From Komagataeibacter diospyri (GTDB lineage: Bacteria; Pseudomonadota; Alphaproteobacteria; Acetobacterales; Acetobacteraceae), in the NCBI RefSeq assembly GCF_006538165.1, contig NZ_BDLU01000014.1, positions 1 through 64,000 of the forward strand: DNA of 64,000 bases, read 5' to 3'. A program made the position numbers and the translations under genes. Every line of letters starts with the position of its first letter. The first letter of the stretch is position 1. Shown piece after piece: positions 28,427-38,293 of the stretch. Below the pieces are notes generated by a model, which did no database searches, was not told where the DNA came from, and worked only from the letters and a program-made list of their open reading frames with translations.

Positions 28427-28762
28427 CGCGTCATATCCCTGAAGATATCTGGATGGATGGGAGGCAAAAAATCACCACCTGCATCCGCTTTCCTGCCCAT
28501 AGCGTGCAGGCATATGAACAGTTCCAACACGGCGGGCTGTTTTATTGTAATTCTGGAATATTTACAGTCGGTATTTATGTTATTTCATTTTGTTCTGAAA
28601 TAATTTGAAACCTTCGTGAAGGCAGGATGTTATGCTTGAGGCGGCGCATGGATCATGCGTGCCGTGACGCCGATCAGGTAAATGCCAGAATATGCGTAAG
28701 ATGTGCATGACGGGAATGCATGTTTGTACGGTCATGACGCATGTAATGACAGGAGTACGCAC
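28427..28762. other. Intergenic region without a recognised gene
   Basis: The 336 bases separate two divergently transcribed genes and must hold both promoters. The segment 28535-28605 is AT-rich. No convincing ORF, repeat copy or palindrome was found. Confidence 0.5.
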
Positions 28763-29617
28763 ATGCCGGATGGACTTTCCTCCCACGCGGATTTTTTTGA
28801 TTCCGATTTCTGCCAGCATAAAAATTTCTGGCAGAAACGTAAGGTTTCCGTCCTGACTGACATGCTGTTTGATATTCACAATACGAAATTTTCCCGACAG
28901 GTCAGGCGTATTGCAACACGTCAGCCGATCCGCAAAGTGCTTGTTACTTCCGTGCAGGTTCCCAGACGGGACAGGACGCTTAAAAAAGTATTCAGCCGGT
29001 TCATGAATACACGGCATGCCGTTGATTTCGCCCCGGTCCGCATGATGCGTGGCAAGGGAAAGTTCAGTAATATCAATACAGCCCTGTCAAAGGTCAATCT
29101 GCCTGACTACGACTGGGTTGTGGTAACGGATGACGATGTAGCCCTGCCACACCGGTTTCTGGATATGTTCATTCCATTATGTGAAATCATGGACCTGAAA
29201 ATATCACAGCCCGCGCACCGGTACCATTCCTATACATCCTTTACGTTCAATTACAGGAAATGGAACAGTCTTGGCCGTGTGACCCGCTATGTGGAAGATG
29301 GTCCCGTTACGGCATTCCACAGGGACGCCATGACCTACCTGTTTCCTTTTCCCGAATTGCGCTGGGCATGGGCGACCGATATCGCATTCTGTGATGAAGC
29401 CTACAGGAACAACCATAACGTCGGTATTGTCGATTACACGGCCATTGAACATCTCAAGCCCGCCGGGCAGGATTATCCCGTAAAGGAAGCCAGGGCCGAG
29501 GCCCGTGCCTTTCTGGCGCGCAGGTCATTGCGACCCGATCGGCTTGACCTGTTCCGCAATACGGAAATACTGCGCCATATCGGTAATGAATGCCTGACAT
29601 ATGATGTCATGGTGTGA
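28763..29617 (+). CDS. Glycosyltransferase-like protein with a DDD motif
   Basis: The 284-residue cytosolic protein contains DYDWVVVTDDDVALPHRFLD (TDDDV around residues 122-126), the Asp-rich metal and nucleotide-sugar motif of GT-A glycosyltransferases. The later block WAWATDIAFCDEAYRNNHNV resembles the acceptor-side region, with IVDYTAIEHLKPAG after it. It resembles DUF707-like proteins. It has no membrane segment, and donor and acceptor are unknown. ATG 28763 has AGGAG 7 bases upstream. It is not in an exopolysaccharide operon; both neighbours are small unknown proteins. Confidence 0.7.
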   Translation: MPDGLSSHADFFDSDFCQHKNFWQKRKVSVLTDMLFDIHNTKFSRQVRRIATRQPIRKVLVTSVQVPRRDRTLKKVFSRFMNTRHAVDFAPVRMMRGKGKFSNINTALSKVNLPDYDWVVVTDDDVALPHRFLDMFIPLCEIMDLKISQPAHRYHSYTSFTFNYRKWNSLGRVTRYVEDGPVTAFHRDAMTYLFPFPELRWAWATDIAFCDEAYRNNHNVGIVDYTAIEHLKPAGQDYPVKEARAEARAFLARRSLRPDRLDLFRNTEILRHIGNECLTYDVMV

Positions 29618-29736
29618 ATGGGGCATTCCCCTTGGCATTCCTCCCATACTGGCCGTTTTTGTAAATTCCCTTTATGGCAATCCGTAAGGGATGACCATGT
29701 TGCAATGGCATCCGCAGTTTTTGCGAAGGATTGACC

Positions 29737-30045
29737 ATGACCCCATCGCATGATGATGCCCTGTCCGCTACCGAGCAGGCGCAACTGGGTGTCCATATCT
29801 GGCATAATGCCTTCTGCGCGGCCCTGCTGGACATGGATGCCGCGCAGCGCAAGGTCCTGCTGGCCCGTCTGGAAAGACTGGGCCAGACGATAGAACAGGG
29901 CAAGGATACGCCCAGTCGCGTCAACACCCATGCCGCGCGCAATCATGCCCTGCATCTGGTCCGGCAGGCCGTGAGGGAGGCGGAAAACACAATTCCCCCA
30001 TTGCGCGTGCCCCAATGGTGTCGGGATGTCCCTGATTGTGACTGA
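29737..30045 (+). CDS. Small helical protein of unknown function
   Basis: The 102-codon frame encodes a mostly helical soluble protein (MDAAQRKVLLARLERLGQTI) ending in WCRDVPDCD, with no signal peptide. ATG 29737 has AAGGA 6 bases upstream; TTG 29731 would be too close to that site. I do not recognise the family. It lies 119 bases after the glycosyltransferase-like gene and before another unknown gene, all co-directional. Confidence 0.55.
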   Translation: MTPSHDDALSATEQAQLGVHIWHNAFCAALLDMDAAQRKVLLARLERLGQTIEQGKDTPSRVNTHAARNHALHLVRQAVREAENTIPPLRVPQWCRDVPDCD

Positions 30046-30139
30046 TCGTGCATAAGCGTCTTTTCCATGCTGCTGATTGCCTGCCGGGTGCAACTGGCCC
30101 AGTCTGGCATTGTAATCATGATGGAAAAGAGGATTTGAC

Positions 30140-30607
30140 GTGATTGACCATGACCTGCAGGAGACGATGCTTCGCCGCATGGCCGACAATGGCGGGACGG
30201 CCAATCTGGTGCCCGGACACGATGCGGATGCCGGGCGCTACGCCCGAAACCTGCTTGATCTGGAATTGCAGGGACTGAGCAAGGGCGGTGTCAGCATTAC
30301 CGGAAACGGATTGCGGATCACGGGAAACAGCACCCTGACCAACGCAGGGCGGGCCTATCTGGATCGGCCGGATGACATGCATGTGGTGCTGGATGGTTCC
30401 GATACCGTAAAGGCACTGCACCAGCGTATAGCAGATGATCCCGGCCTGTCGGATACGGAACGGCGTGACCTTGCCCGTTCGCTTGATGATATGCATCCGC
30501 TGTCGTTGAAAGCCTTCGGTCAGGAACTACTGGAACGTGCGGTCACGCATGGCTCGGATACCGTATTGCTGCTGAAAAAACATACAACCCCGAAGGATAG
30601 GCCGTAA
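30140..30607 (+). CDS. Conserved-looking soluble protein of unknown function
   Basis: This 155-residue protein is charged and mostly helical, with a beta-like centre (GGVSITGNGLRITGNSTLTN) and a C-terminal helical part (SDTERRDLARSLDDMHPLSL). No cysteine, signal peptide or membrane helix is visible. The start is GTG 30140 with AGAGGA upstream. Function is not recognisable. The central segment has the alternation of a small winged-helix wing, but that is a guess. It follows the 102-residue protein by 94 bases. Confidence 0.6.
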   Translation: MIDHDLQETMLRRMADNGGTANLVPGHDADAGRYARNLLDLELQGLSKGGVSITGNGLRITGNSTLTNAGRAYLDRPDDMHVVLDGSDTVKALHQRIADDPGLSDTERRDLARSLDDMHPLSLKAFGQELLERAVTHGSDTVLLLKKHTTPKDRP

Positions 30608-30966
30608 GGCCCATCACTGCGCGTATCGGCGCATGGACGCCGGGCTGTTCCGTTGAATGGTGCAGTAACGGACGGTCCGCATGGGGAAGAATTCATGCCA
30701 AAACCAAATATGAGAAAAAATGTATATAAAATTAATACATAAGTCTTATTTCAATAAAAATTAATAATGACAAATAAAAAATGGCTGCCAAAAGTAAATT
30801 ACAAAAAGGTAGCCAGTTTCTTGCATATCAGATCGGCTTCCGCGTCTCTGCGCTTTTAGGGTCATTTCTGCAATAACGCAGGGTGGCTGCCTGAAATGGT
30901 CAATGATCGTGCCATGTTTACCATGGCGGGCATCCATAATCAGGCCGTCGGGACGGAAGGGAAACA
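30608..30966. other. AT-rich intergenic region with a hairpin
   Basis: The 359 bases before the MscS gene include an AT-rich core (30695-30805) and an 8-base-pair stem (TGGCTGCC with GGTAGCCA, 30782-30815, one G-T pair) that may terminate upstream transcription. No ORF is supported. Confidence 0.5.
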
Positions 30967-33393
30967 ATGCGGCACTTAACCGATACCTGCCAACGCGGCG
31001 GCACAGGCCATTCCCTGCTGGCGCTCTGGCGGGTTGCCGTGCTGGGGATTGTCGCAACGTGCCTGCTGTCCATGCCCGGACGCGGTCATGCCGCCGATAC
31101 GGATGCGGCGCAGGGCATGAGCCGTGAACAGGCGCAGCAGGTGCTGGCGGTCATGAACGACCCGGCGAAACGTACCGAATTCACCAATACCCTGTCGGCC
31201 ATTGCATCCCAGATTCCTGTTGCTCCCGCGGCACCAGCCGCCGCCGTCAAAACCGCCACGGATACCCTGTCGGTCGAACCCGACACGCTGGGCAGCGATC
31301 TGGTTCAGGATATGGAAACCCTGCGTAGCCGTCTGATCGTGCAGGCCCGGCATTTTGTTGCCCTGTTTGGTGATCTGGTGTTCGTGGTGCACTGGACCCA
31401 TACCATTTTTGCCGATCCGCAATCGCGGATGATCCTGTTTGATGCCATGGGGCGGGCGACATTGATCCTGCTGCTGGCTCTGGCGGCGGAACATGGTTTT
31501 TCGCTGCTGTTGCGCAAGCCACTGCTGAAGGTTACCGAACGCGCGGTCGCAACCGAACGCCGCCTGAACCTGCCTGATGCCACGGTTGCCCCGACGCCCC
31601 CAGCAGCGATAGGGGCGACAGCACAGGACACGGACGACGCGCAGACCCGGCAGGGCGACATGCAGGCCCAGCACGCAACACTGCGTCTGCTGGCCCGTGT
31701 GCCGTATTCGCTTATGCACCTGCTGATCAAGCTGCTGCCGGTGGGGCTGTTTTTCGCACTGGGGACCTGTTTTGCGTACCTGCTGACCACCACGCATCAG
31801 GCCATGCTGGTCACGCTTACGCTGACGAATGCCTATGTGGTGGCCCGCGTGGTCTATTTGCTGATGGAAACGCTGTTCGTGCCGCATTCGCCCGCCATCC
31901 GGCTGTGCAGCGCCAGCGACCAGACGGCCTTCATGGTCACGCACTGGCTCAACTTCCTTGTCGCCGCACCGTCGGTGGTAGTGTGCCTGTCCACGCTGGG
32001 GGGCGTGTTTGACATGCCCGCGCGCGGGACGGAGGCAATCATCCGTTCCGTCGTGCTGATTGAACATGTGCTTGTCGCCATCTTCACGTGGCGGGTGCGC
32101 ATGCATGTCGCACTGGCCCTTCAGCCGCCCGCACGCCTGCGCACGCAGCCATTTTGGATGTTCCTGGGGCGGCTGGTCTATCTGTGGTGGGTGCCGGCCA
32201 TGTTCTTCAACTTTGCATTATGGCTGATCTGGGCAACCCATATCCAGGGTGGTTATGCATGGATCATCCGTACCGTCATCCTGACAACGGCTGTCGTCAT
32301 CCTGTCGCGGGTACTGTCGGTGCTGATCTTCAACCTGCAGAACCGGCTGTTCCATGTCTCCCCCGCGATGGAGGCGCGTTATCCCGGTCTGCAGGCGCGA
32401 GTGAATTATTATTACCCGGTTTCGCGCAAAATCCTGTCGTTCCTCATGTTTTTTGCATCCGCCATGCTTTTCCTGCAGGCGCTGGGGCTGCCTGCCATCC
32501 ATTTCCTGTTCCATGGCAGGCTGGGGCCGAAGATCATTGGCGCAATGCTGTCCGTGCTTGTCGCCTATACGGTCGCCATCATCATATGGGAAGCGGCCAA
32601 TGCCGCATTGCAGGGACAGATCGCCCGTTTTGAAAACTCATCCCAGACCGGGCGGGCCAGCCGTTTGCGTACGGTTCTGCCCATTATCAAGACGGTGCTG
32701 CTGGCGCTGATCATCATTATTGTGGCGGTCACCACCCTGTCCCAGATCGGGATCAATGTTGCCCCGCTGCTGACCGGCGCGGGGATTATGGGTGCGGCCA
32801 TAGCCTTTGGTGCACAGAGCCTGGTGAAGGATTTCATCACCGGCTTCTTCATGCTGGTGGAAAATGCCATTCAGGTGGGGGACTGGGTGACCGCAGGCGG
32901 CGTGTCTGGAACGGTCGAACACCTGTCGATCCGGACCCTGCGGCTGCGTTCGGTCAATGGCGACCTGCATATCATTCCGTTTTCGGAAGTGTCATCCATT
33001 GCCAATACATCGCGTGATTACAACCTTGTCGTGGTTGATTTCATGATCGATCTCAGCCAGGACACGAAGCAGCTTTGCGCGATCCTGCATGAAGAACTGG
33101 AACTGATGCGCAGGACACCCCGTTACGGGCACCTCATCATGTCCGAATTCGCCTTTTTGGGTATTGAACAGGCGGATGGGAATGGTGCGCGGTTCCTTGG
33201 TTCGGTCCGCACCATGCCGGGCGCCAAATGGACAGTCTATCGTGAATATTATGCCCGTCTGGCCGTGCGGATGAACAGTGAAGGCATCAGGTTCCCGGTT
33301 CCCAGCTTCCTCAATCTTGTGGACAATGGTCCAGGGCCGGATGGCCTGAAGGTGACGGCGACCGTGCCCCCCACGACAGTGCCACATGCCTGA
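30967..33393 (+). CDS. Large MscS-family mechanosensitive ion channel
   Basis: The 808-residue protein has a signal peptide (about 1-42, ending GHAAD) and a periplasmic region containing MSREQAQQVLAVMNDPAKRT. About ten membrane helices follow, then the MscS core at about 596-690. The pore helix reads APLLTGAGIMGAAIAFGAQS, then LVKDFITGFFMLVEN and the beta domain GDWVTAGGVSGTVEHLSIRT. This large form resembles YbiO-type channels that release solutes on hypo-osmotic shock. ATG 30967 has GGAAGGGA upstream. The gene is monocistronic. A dispersed repeat follows its stop and may end the transcript. Confidence 0.9.
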   Translation: MRHLTDTCQRGGTGHSLLALWRVAVLGIVATCLLSMPGRGHAADTDAAQGMSREQAQQVLAVMNDPAKRTEFTNTLSAIASQIPVAPAAPAAAVKTATDTLSVEPDTLGSDLVQDMETLRSRLIVQARHFVALFGDLVFVVHWTHTIFADPQSRMILFDAMGRATLILLLALAAEHGFSLLLRKPLLKVTERAVATERRLNLPDATVAPTPPAAIGATAQDTDDAQTRQGDMQAQHATLRLLARVPYSLMHLLIKLLPVGLFFALGTCFAYLLTTTHQAMLVTLTLTNAYVVARVVYLLMETLFVPHSPAIRLCSASDQTAFMVTHWLNFLVAAPSVVVCLSTLGGVFDMPARGTEAIIRSVVLIEHVLVAIFTWRVRMHVALALQPPARLRTQPFWMFLGRLVYLWWVPAMFFNFALWLIWATHIQGGYAWIIRTVILTTAVVILSRVLSVLIFNLQNRLFHVSPAMEARYPGLQARVNYYYPVSRKILSFLMFFASAMLFLQALGLPAIHFLFHGRLGPKIIGAMLSVLVAYTVAIIIWEAANAALQGQIARFENSSQTGRASRLRTVLPIIKTVLLALIIIIVAVTTLSQIGINVAPLLTGAGIMGAAIAFGAQSLVKDFITGFFMLVENAIQVGDWVTAGGVSGTVEHLSIRTLRLRSVNGDLHIIPFSEVSSIANTSRDYNLVVVDFMIDLSQDTKQLCAILHEELELMRRTPRYGHLIMSEFAFLGIEQADGNGARFLGSVRTMPGAKWTVYREYYARLAVRMNSEGIRFPVPSFLNLVDNGPGPDGLKVTATVPPTTVPHA

Positions 33394-33542
33394 GCCTGTG
33401 CAGGATCTGCCATTTTCTCACCCGCTGCATAATAATGCGCGGCAGGGCCGGTAAGGTGTGGGTGGATAGAGATGCTGAGTGTCCTGACAATGCATGCTTC
33501 CATGCGGCGTCAGCTCCTGCTCCTGAATGAGACAGCAGTTTT

Positions 33543-33632
33543 CTGGTAAAGCTTTTTTTTAAAAAGTTTCAAAGAACGCCGTCTTTTTTGAAGAAAAGAT
33601 GCTCCTAAGAATTTTTATTATTTTTTATCAAT
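33543..33632. repeat. Dispersed intergenic hairpin repeat, copy 5 (diverged)
   Basis: GGTAAAGCTTTTTTTTAAAAAG, then AACGCCGTCTTTTTTGAAG and AATTTTTATTATTTTTTATC follow the family order with mutated stems. It lies between the convergent MscS and mntH genes, a natural terminator position for both. Confidence 0.7.
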
Positions 33633-33638
33633 GAGCTG

Positions 33639-35018
33639 TCACAATGTGAGAACCGTATCGTAAAGCAGCTTGAAATTCAGCACCAGGATAATGGCAGCCA
33701 CCAGCCACGACAACAGGGCGAATGGGCGGGATATAACGAATTCCTCCATTTTCCGCCGGTCGGATACGAACATCACCAGTGGAATTACAGCAAAGGGTAA
33801 TTGCAGCGACAGAATTACCTGACTGGCCAGTAGCAGTTGCCCCACACCCCTGTCCCCATAAATGGCCGTGACAATCACAACCGGGATAATGGCCAGCCCA
33901 CGTGTCAGCAGCCGTCGCGCCCAATGGGGAATGCGCAGCCGCAGGAACCCTTCCATGATGATCTGGCCGGCCAGTGTGCCGGTAATGGTTGAATTGGTGC
34001 CCGCTGCCAGCAGGGCCACCGCAAACAGGGTGGAAGCAATGCCCAGTCCCAGTATGGGGGACAGAAGGCGGTAGGCGTCCTCCAGTTCCGCGATATCCCG
34101 GTGGCCGGTGGTGTGGAAGGCGGCAGCAGCCACAATCAGGATGGCAGCATTGATGAACAGCGCCAGCATGAGGGCAAGCGTGCTGTCCCATGTTGCCCAG
34201 CGTATGGCGTCCTGCCGTCCGGGCACGGTGCGGGGAAAGGCACGCGTCTGTACGATGGCGGAATGCAGGTAAAGGTTATGCGGCATCACCGTCGCCCCGA
34301 TAATGCCAATGGCGATATACAGCATCTGGCTGTTGGTCACGATCCGGGAAGAGGGCAGGAACCCCTTCAGTAACGCCGTGATGGGGGGCTGTGCCGCCAC
34401 GACCTGAACGGCAAAGCATAGTGCTATGATACTGAGCAGCCCGATTATGAAGGCCTCAAGGTAACGGAAGCCCCGGTTCATCAGGAATAGCACCAGAAAG
34501 GCATCCAGCACCGAAATCATGGCGCCTGCCAGCAGGGGTATGCCGAACAGCAGTTGCAGTGCAACTGCCGTGCCGATGACTTCCGCCAGGTCACACGCGA
34601 TGATGGCCAGTTCACAGGCCAGCCACAGAACGATGTTTACAACCGGCGGAAAATGATCGCGGCATGCCTGCGCCAGGTCACGCCCGGTGGCGATACCAAG
34701 TCGCGCCGACAGCGATTGCAGCAGAATCGCCATGAAGTTCGACAGCCCAATGACTGCCAGCAGCGTATAACCGAACTGCGCCCCACCCTGAAGGTCGGTA
34801 GCCCAGTTGCCGGGGTCCATATACCCGACCGAAACCATATAACCTGGCCCCACGAACGCCATGAACCGCCGCAGCCATGATGCCCCGGCACCTGGCACCC
34901 GTACGCTGGCAAAGGCTTCGGGCAGGCTGTTGGTTTCAGCTTCCCCCGGGCGGGCGAAACGCCATGCTGCGGTAGGGGAGGGTGGCGAAACGGGCGGTAT
35001 TGGTGGCGTCATGGGCAT
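33639..35018 (-). CDS. mntH: Nramp-family divalent metal (Mn2+) transporter
   Basis: This 459-residue inner-membrane proton-coupled importer of manganese and iron has 11 predicted helices. The helix 1 metal site is [14 protein letters not shown], with the family DPGN. The helix 6 site is [19 protein letters not shown], with the MPH motif. The N-terminal 30 residues are a Pro-rich cytosolic extension. ATG 35018 is preferred over TTG 35024; GAGGGG lies about 11 bases before the ATG. A palindrome at 35041-35068 just upstream is a likely operator for a metal-sensing repressor. Confidence 0.93.
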   Translation of the reverse strand: MPMTPPIPPVSPPSPTAAWRFARPGEAETNSLPEAFASVRVPGAGASWLRRFMAFVGPGYMVSVGYMDPGNWATDLQGGAQFGYTLLAVIGLSNFMAILLQSLSARLGIATGRDLAQACRDHFPPVVNIVLWLACELAIIACDLAEVIGTAVALQLLFGIPLLAGAMISVLDAFLVLFLMNRGFRYLEAFIIGLLSIIALCFAVQVVAAQPPITALLKGFLPSSRIVTNSQMLYIAIGIIGATVMPHNLYLHSAIVQTRAFPRTVPGRQDAIRWATWDSTLALMLALFINAAILIVAAAAFHTTGHRDIAELEDAYRLLSPILGLGIASTLFAVALLAAGTNSTITGTLAGQIIMEGFLRLRIPHWARRLLTRGLAIIPVVIVTAIYGDRGVGQLLLASQVILSLQLPFAVIPLVMFVSDRRKMEEFVISRPFALLSWLVAAIILVLNFKLLYDTVLTL

Positions 35019-35040
35019 ACTCAATCGTACCCCTCATGAA

Positions 35041-35068
35041 TATGCAATATGCTATATTACATTGCATA
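35041..35068. promoter_or_regulatory. Palindromic operator upstream of mntH
   Basis: TATGCAATAT at 35041-35050 and ACATTGCATA at 35059-35068 form an inverted repeat matching at 9 of 10 positions, centred 37 bases before the mntH start. The TGCAAT...ATTGCA form resembles Mur/MntR-type manganese boxes of alphaproteobacteria. Regulator identity is inferred. Confidence 0.6.
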
Positions 35069-35535
35069 AGGAAATTTTATCAGCCGCAACCATGACACTG
35101 CAGGTGTAATATATGAAGTAAAAAATTATAAATATATGAATGAACATAAATCGTGTCTGTTTCGTGATGAAGCTATATTGAAATGCAGAAGCGATCAGGG
35201 GCTTTAACGTGCCGTATATCGATCGGATGCATGGTAAACCAGAAATTACAATCACCAGTCCCCCAGACTGGCACGGAGAAGCCAAGCTCCGCGCCCGTGG
35301 TCCTGGAATTGTAGCCCGACGCATCCTGCATGGCAGTGATAATTCGGATCAAAAGTAATGTTCATGAAGTTTTGAAAGAAATATTAGAGATTACTGACTG
35401 AAAAATTATTTGTAAGTATATTTATTTCCGCGAACCATCCGACAGTTTATAACGACTCTAGGTTCAGGACTCATGGCCCGAACATGACGGTTGCTGCGAG
35501 GCAGATGGCTGAGAAAGAAGACGGTCGGGCATTTG
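35069..35535. other. Intergenic region, partly AT-rich, one doubtful small ORF
   Basis: The region between mntH and the acyl-CoA-dehydrogenase-like gene is AT-rich at 35075-35190 and 35330-35450. A 49-codon frame on the plus strand (35209-35358, GTG start) is listed separately as doubtful. Nothing else is seen. Confidence 0.5.
35209..35358 (+). pseudogene. Doubtful short ORF, possibly a decayed gene fragment
   Basis: The frame from GTG 35209 reads VPYIDRMHGKPEITITSP, then PDWHGEAKLRARGPGIVARR and a short tail to TAA. Composition is protein-like and more GC-rich than the flanks. The start of tyrosine recombinases often reads PYVDRHGKxR, so an integrase remnant is conceivable, but the match is short. 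No ribosome-binding site is evident. Confidence 0.2.
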
Positions 35536-36696
35536 TCATTCCGCCGGGGTCAGGGCTACCCTGCCTGCCGCAGCCAGCGCCACGTCGCCCTGCGGGGAAT
35601 GGATGCGCGCGCACAGGACGTTGCGAAAATGGCGTTCCAGCGGGTTATCCTCACTCAATGCCGGATTGCCGATTGCGGCAACGCCCAGTTCAACGGCCCT
35701 GATGGCGTTTTCCGTCATGACATATTTGGCCAGATTGGCTTCGGTGCCAGGATAATCCCCGTTGTCAGCCCGGTTGAGGGCAACATCCATTATGCTTCGG
35801 TTTGTCATCAGCAGCGCGTCAATCTGCCCCAGAAGCGTATGGAACCGGGGCAGGGTGGCAAGCGGTTTGCCCAGCGCCGTCGGCACGCGTGCATGCAGGA
35901 AGGAAACCAGCCAGTCCCGTGCTGCGCGGGCGACACCGTCATATAAGGCTGCAATGGCCAGTGCATGGCCGATAACCAGCGCCCCGTCATTGCCTGGCCA
36001 TTGTTCAGGCACCCGCAGGTCAACCAGAGCCGCTTCAGGCAGTTCAACATTTTCAAATACGAAGGTATGGCTGCCCGTCGCGCGCATGCCCATCTGGTGC
36101 CAGCTTCGTTCAATACGTATACCCGGAGCATGCAGGTCAACCAGAACCTGTCCCACCCGTGGCCGGGCTTCGTCCGTTACAACCCATACCGTGCCCCAGC
36201 GCAGGGCGGTCGATCCGGTGGAATAGATTTTCCGCCCGTTCAGCATAATCTTGCCTGCATCGCGTGTAATGCGTGTCGCGGGTAGGCCGCCGCGCGAAGG
36301 GGTACCCAGTTCAGGCTCAACCCGCAGCGCGTTGATCAGTGCCCCATCTCGCAGGGCAGTTTCAATCACCTGCCGTCGCGTGATTTCGGGCCAGCGGAAA
36401 TTTTCTGCAATCAGCATATGCTGCAGGAAATGCATGGCCATGATCAGCGCGGTGGTGGGATCGCCGATGGCCAGTCGGCCAACCACATCCACCACCTGCC
36501 GCAGGCCGCCGCCCTGTCCCCCATCCGTGCGTGCAATGGTCAGGCCAGGCAGCCCTGCCGCGCGGCATTCATCAAGGTTTTCGGTGGCGATTTCACCAGA
36601 CCGGTCATGGGTGGCCGCACGGGTGGCAAAACGCGCCGCCAGTTCGTTCAGTGTCTGTCGGGTTACCGGAATGGCAGTGGCGGGGGATGAACCCAT
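35536..36696 (-). CDS. Acyl-CoA-dehydrogenase-family flavoprotein
   Basis: This 386-residue protein has the three-part ACAD fold. The N-terminal helical domain includes LTIARTDGGQGGGLRQVVDV, the beta domain includes LNGRKIYSTGSTALRWGTVW and QMGMRATGSHTFVFENVELP, and a C-terminal helical domain follows. The GMRATGS block with few conserved acyl-CoA contacts resembles the monooxygenase branch (DszC/SfnC-like, FMNH2-dependent) as well as true dehydrogenases, so the reaction is open. The usual catalytic Glu near the C-terminus is not obvious. ATG 36696 has AAGGAT 9 bases upstream. It stands alone, divergent from an aldo/keto reductase gene. Confidence 0.75.
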   Translation of the reverse strand: MGSSPATAIPVTRQTLNELAARFATRAATHDRSGEIATENLDECRAAGLPGLTIARTDGGQGGGLRQVVDVVGRLAIGDPTTALIMAMHFLQHMLIAENFRWPEITRRQVIETALRDGALINALRVEPELGTPSRGGLPATRITRDAGKIMLNGRKIYSTGSTALRWGTVWVVTDEARPRVGQVLVDLHAPGIRIERSWHQMGMRATGSHTFVFENVELPEAALVDLRVPEQWPGNDGALVIGHALAIAALYDGVARAARDWLVSFLHARVPTALGKPLATLPRFHTLLGQIDALLMTNRSIMDVALNRADNGDYPGTEANLAKYVMTENAIRAVELGVAAIGNPALSEDNPLERHFRNVLCARIHSPQGDVALAAAGRVALTPAE

Positions 36697-37055
36697 GGTT
36701 CAGATATCCTTGCTGCGGTTATCCATGACGGACCGGACCTCAACAACTTCATCATCATGTATCGATCCGTGCAACCCATGGTCACGGCCCGGCCACGCAC
36801 GCGTCGGATAGCTGCCTGCATAATAACGATAAATAATGTGCATTTACAAAAATATCATTCTGCGCGGTTGAAATGATCGGCCATCATGCTACCGTCCGCC
36901 ATGTTTTTCCTGTTGCCCTTGATCCTGTCACGGATGCGGGGCGCAAGGAAGGCGTGCGGTCGTGCCGTATGGGCATGATGACCGCCATGACTGTCCAGAC
37001 CCCGGTTACGCGTCATCAGGCGTGCCGGTCCCTTTTTCAACCAGCAGGGTTTCAG
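36697..37055. other. Divergent promoter region without a recognised gene
   Basis: These 359 bases separate the leftward acyl-CoA-dehydrogenase-like gene from the rightward aldo/keto reductase gene. A short AT-rich segment at 36825-36860 is the best promoter candidate. No operator-like palindrome stood out. Confidence 0.45.
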
Positions 37056-38102
37056 ATGAAGCAACGTGAACTTGGGCGTACCGGTATCAAGGTTAGCGAA
37101 ATCTGTCTTGGCACAATGACATTCGGCCAGCAGAATACGGAAGCCGAGGGGTATGCCCAGCTTGACATGGCCGTGGCGAACGGCATCAATTTCATTGATA
37201 CGGCCGAACTGTATTCCATCCCCCCGCGCGCGGAAACCCATGGTGCGACCGAGCGGATCATCGGGAGCTGGCTCAAGGCCCGTGGCGGGCGTGAGCGTCT
37301 GGTTATCGCCAGCAAGGTGGTCGGGCGCGGCACATCGCCGTGGTTCCGCCCCGGGGGGGAGGAAACGCGCCTGACCCCGAAACAGATCCGTTACGCGCTG
37401 GACGGCTCATTGCGTCGGCTGGGCACGGATTACATCGACCTGTATCAGCTGCACTGGCCTGACCGGAAGGTCGGCCTGTTCGGGGCGGGCGGCAATACTT
37501 TCACCACCCTGTCCGACGCCGACGAGGTACCGATTGCCGAAACGCTGGGCGTGCTGGGTGACCTTGTGAAAGAAGGCAAGATACGCCATGTCGGCCTGTC
37601 GAACGAGACCGCATGGGGCCTGTCGCAATATCTGGCCGAAGCCCGCAATGGCGCACCGCGTGTGGTATCCATCCAGAACGCCTATAATCTGATCAACCGC
37701 ACGTTTGAAATCGGGCTGGCTGAAATGTCGCTGCGTGAAGGCGTGGGCCTGCTGGCCTATTCACCGCTGGCGCAGGGGTACCTGACCGGCAAATATCTGG
37801 ACGGCGCACGACCAGCCGGCGCGCGCACGACCCTGTTCAACCGTGGTCAGCGCTATGAAAAACCGGGCGTGGATGACGCCGTTCGTGCCTATATCCAGCT
37901 TGCACATGAATACGGGATCGATCCTGTGCAACTGGCTATCGCCTTTGTCACGTCGCGTCCGTTCGTGACTTCCAACATCATCGGGGCCACCAGCACGGAC
38001 CAGCTTGAGGCCATTTTGGGGGCGGAAAACGTGGCCATCCCCCCGGAACTGGAGGAACGAATCAACGCCATCCACCAGGTTCATTCCAACCCGGCGCCCT
38101 GA
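37056..38102 (+). CDS. Aldo/keto reductase, Tas family
   Basis: This 348-residue NADPH-dependent TIM-barrel enzyme starts MKQRELGRTGIKVSEICLGT. FIDTAELYSIPPRAETHGAT is the Tas-type catalytic Asp/Tyr block. Lys lies in VIASKVVGRG and His in DLYQLHWPDR. The length matches E. coli Tas (346). Family members reduce aldehydes and ketones, and the physiological substrate is unknown. ATG 37056 has AGCAGGG upstream; the frame stays open further upstream to 36873 but that part has no family match. The gene is monocistronic. Confidence 0.88.
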   Translation: MKQRELGRTGIKVSEICLGTMTFGQQNTEAEGYAQLDMAVANGINFIDTAELYSIPPRAETHGATERIIGSWLKARGGRERLVIASKVVGRGTSPWFRPGGEETRLTPKQIRYALDGSLRRLGTDYIDLYQLHWPDRKVGLFGAGGNTFTTLSDADEVPIAETLGVLGDLVKEGKIRHVGLSNETAWGLSQYLAEARNGAPRVVSIQNAYNLINRTFEIGLAEMSLREGVGLLAYSPLAQGYLTGKYLDGARPAGARTTLFNRGQRYEKPGVDDAVRAYIQLAHEYGIDPVQLAIAFVTSRPFVTSNIIGATSTDQLEAILGAENVAIPPELEERINAIHQVHSNPAP

Positions 38103-38267
38103 CGGGACGCATCATGGCGCGCGCTCCCGGACCGGGGCCGTGTCGCCATGGTTATCCCCTGCGCCGGGACAGTCGGGCAGTATCCCTTTATCAACAATCC
38201 GTAATGTAATTTAAGTAAAAAACGATTTCACCTGATTAAACATATCTGTACGGGTTTATAAAATTAC

Positions 38268-38277
38268 ATGCTATATT
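38268..38277. promoter_or_regulatory. Possible shared metal-regulator half-site upstream of the CNNM gene
   Basis: ATGCTATATT at 38268-38277 is identical to the centre of the mntH operator (35049-35058), and GC follows it as TTGC. It lies 17 bases before the CNNM start. Ten bases can match by chance, so this is only a candidate. Confidence 0.25.
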
Positions 38278-38293
38278 GCGTGGCCGTCATTTT

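Noticed and set aside
28408..28608. Short plus-strand open frame before the glycosyltransferase-like gene
   Set aside because: It has poor composition and no family motif, and it overlaps the promoter and 5' end of the Pro/Gln-rich protein gene.
30976..32106. Minus-strand open frame of 376 codons over the MscS gene
   Set aside because: It is antisense to a real channel gene, and its composition (His, Gln and Arg rich) is typical of antisense frames.
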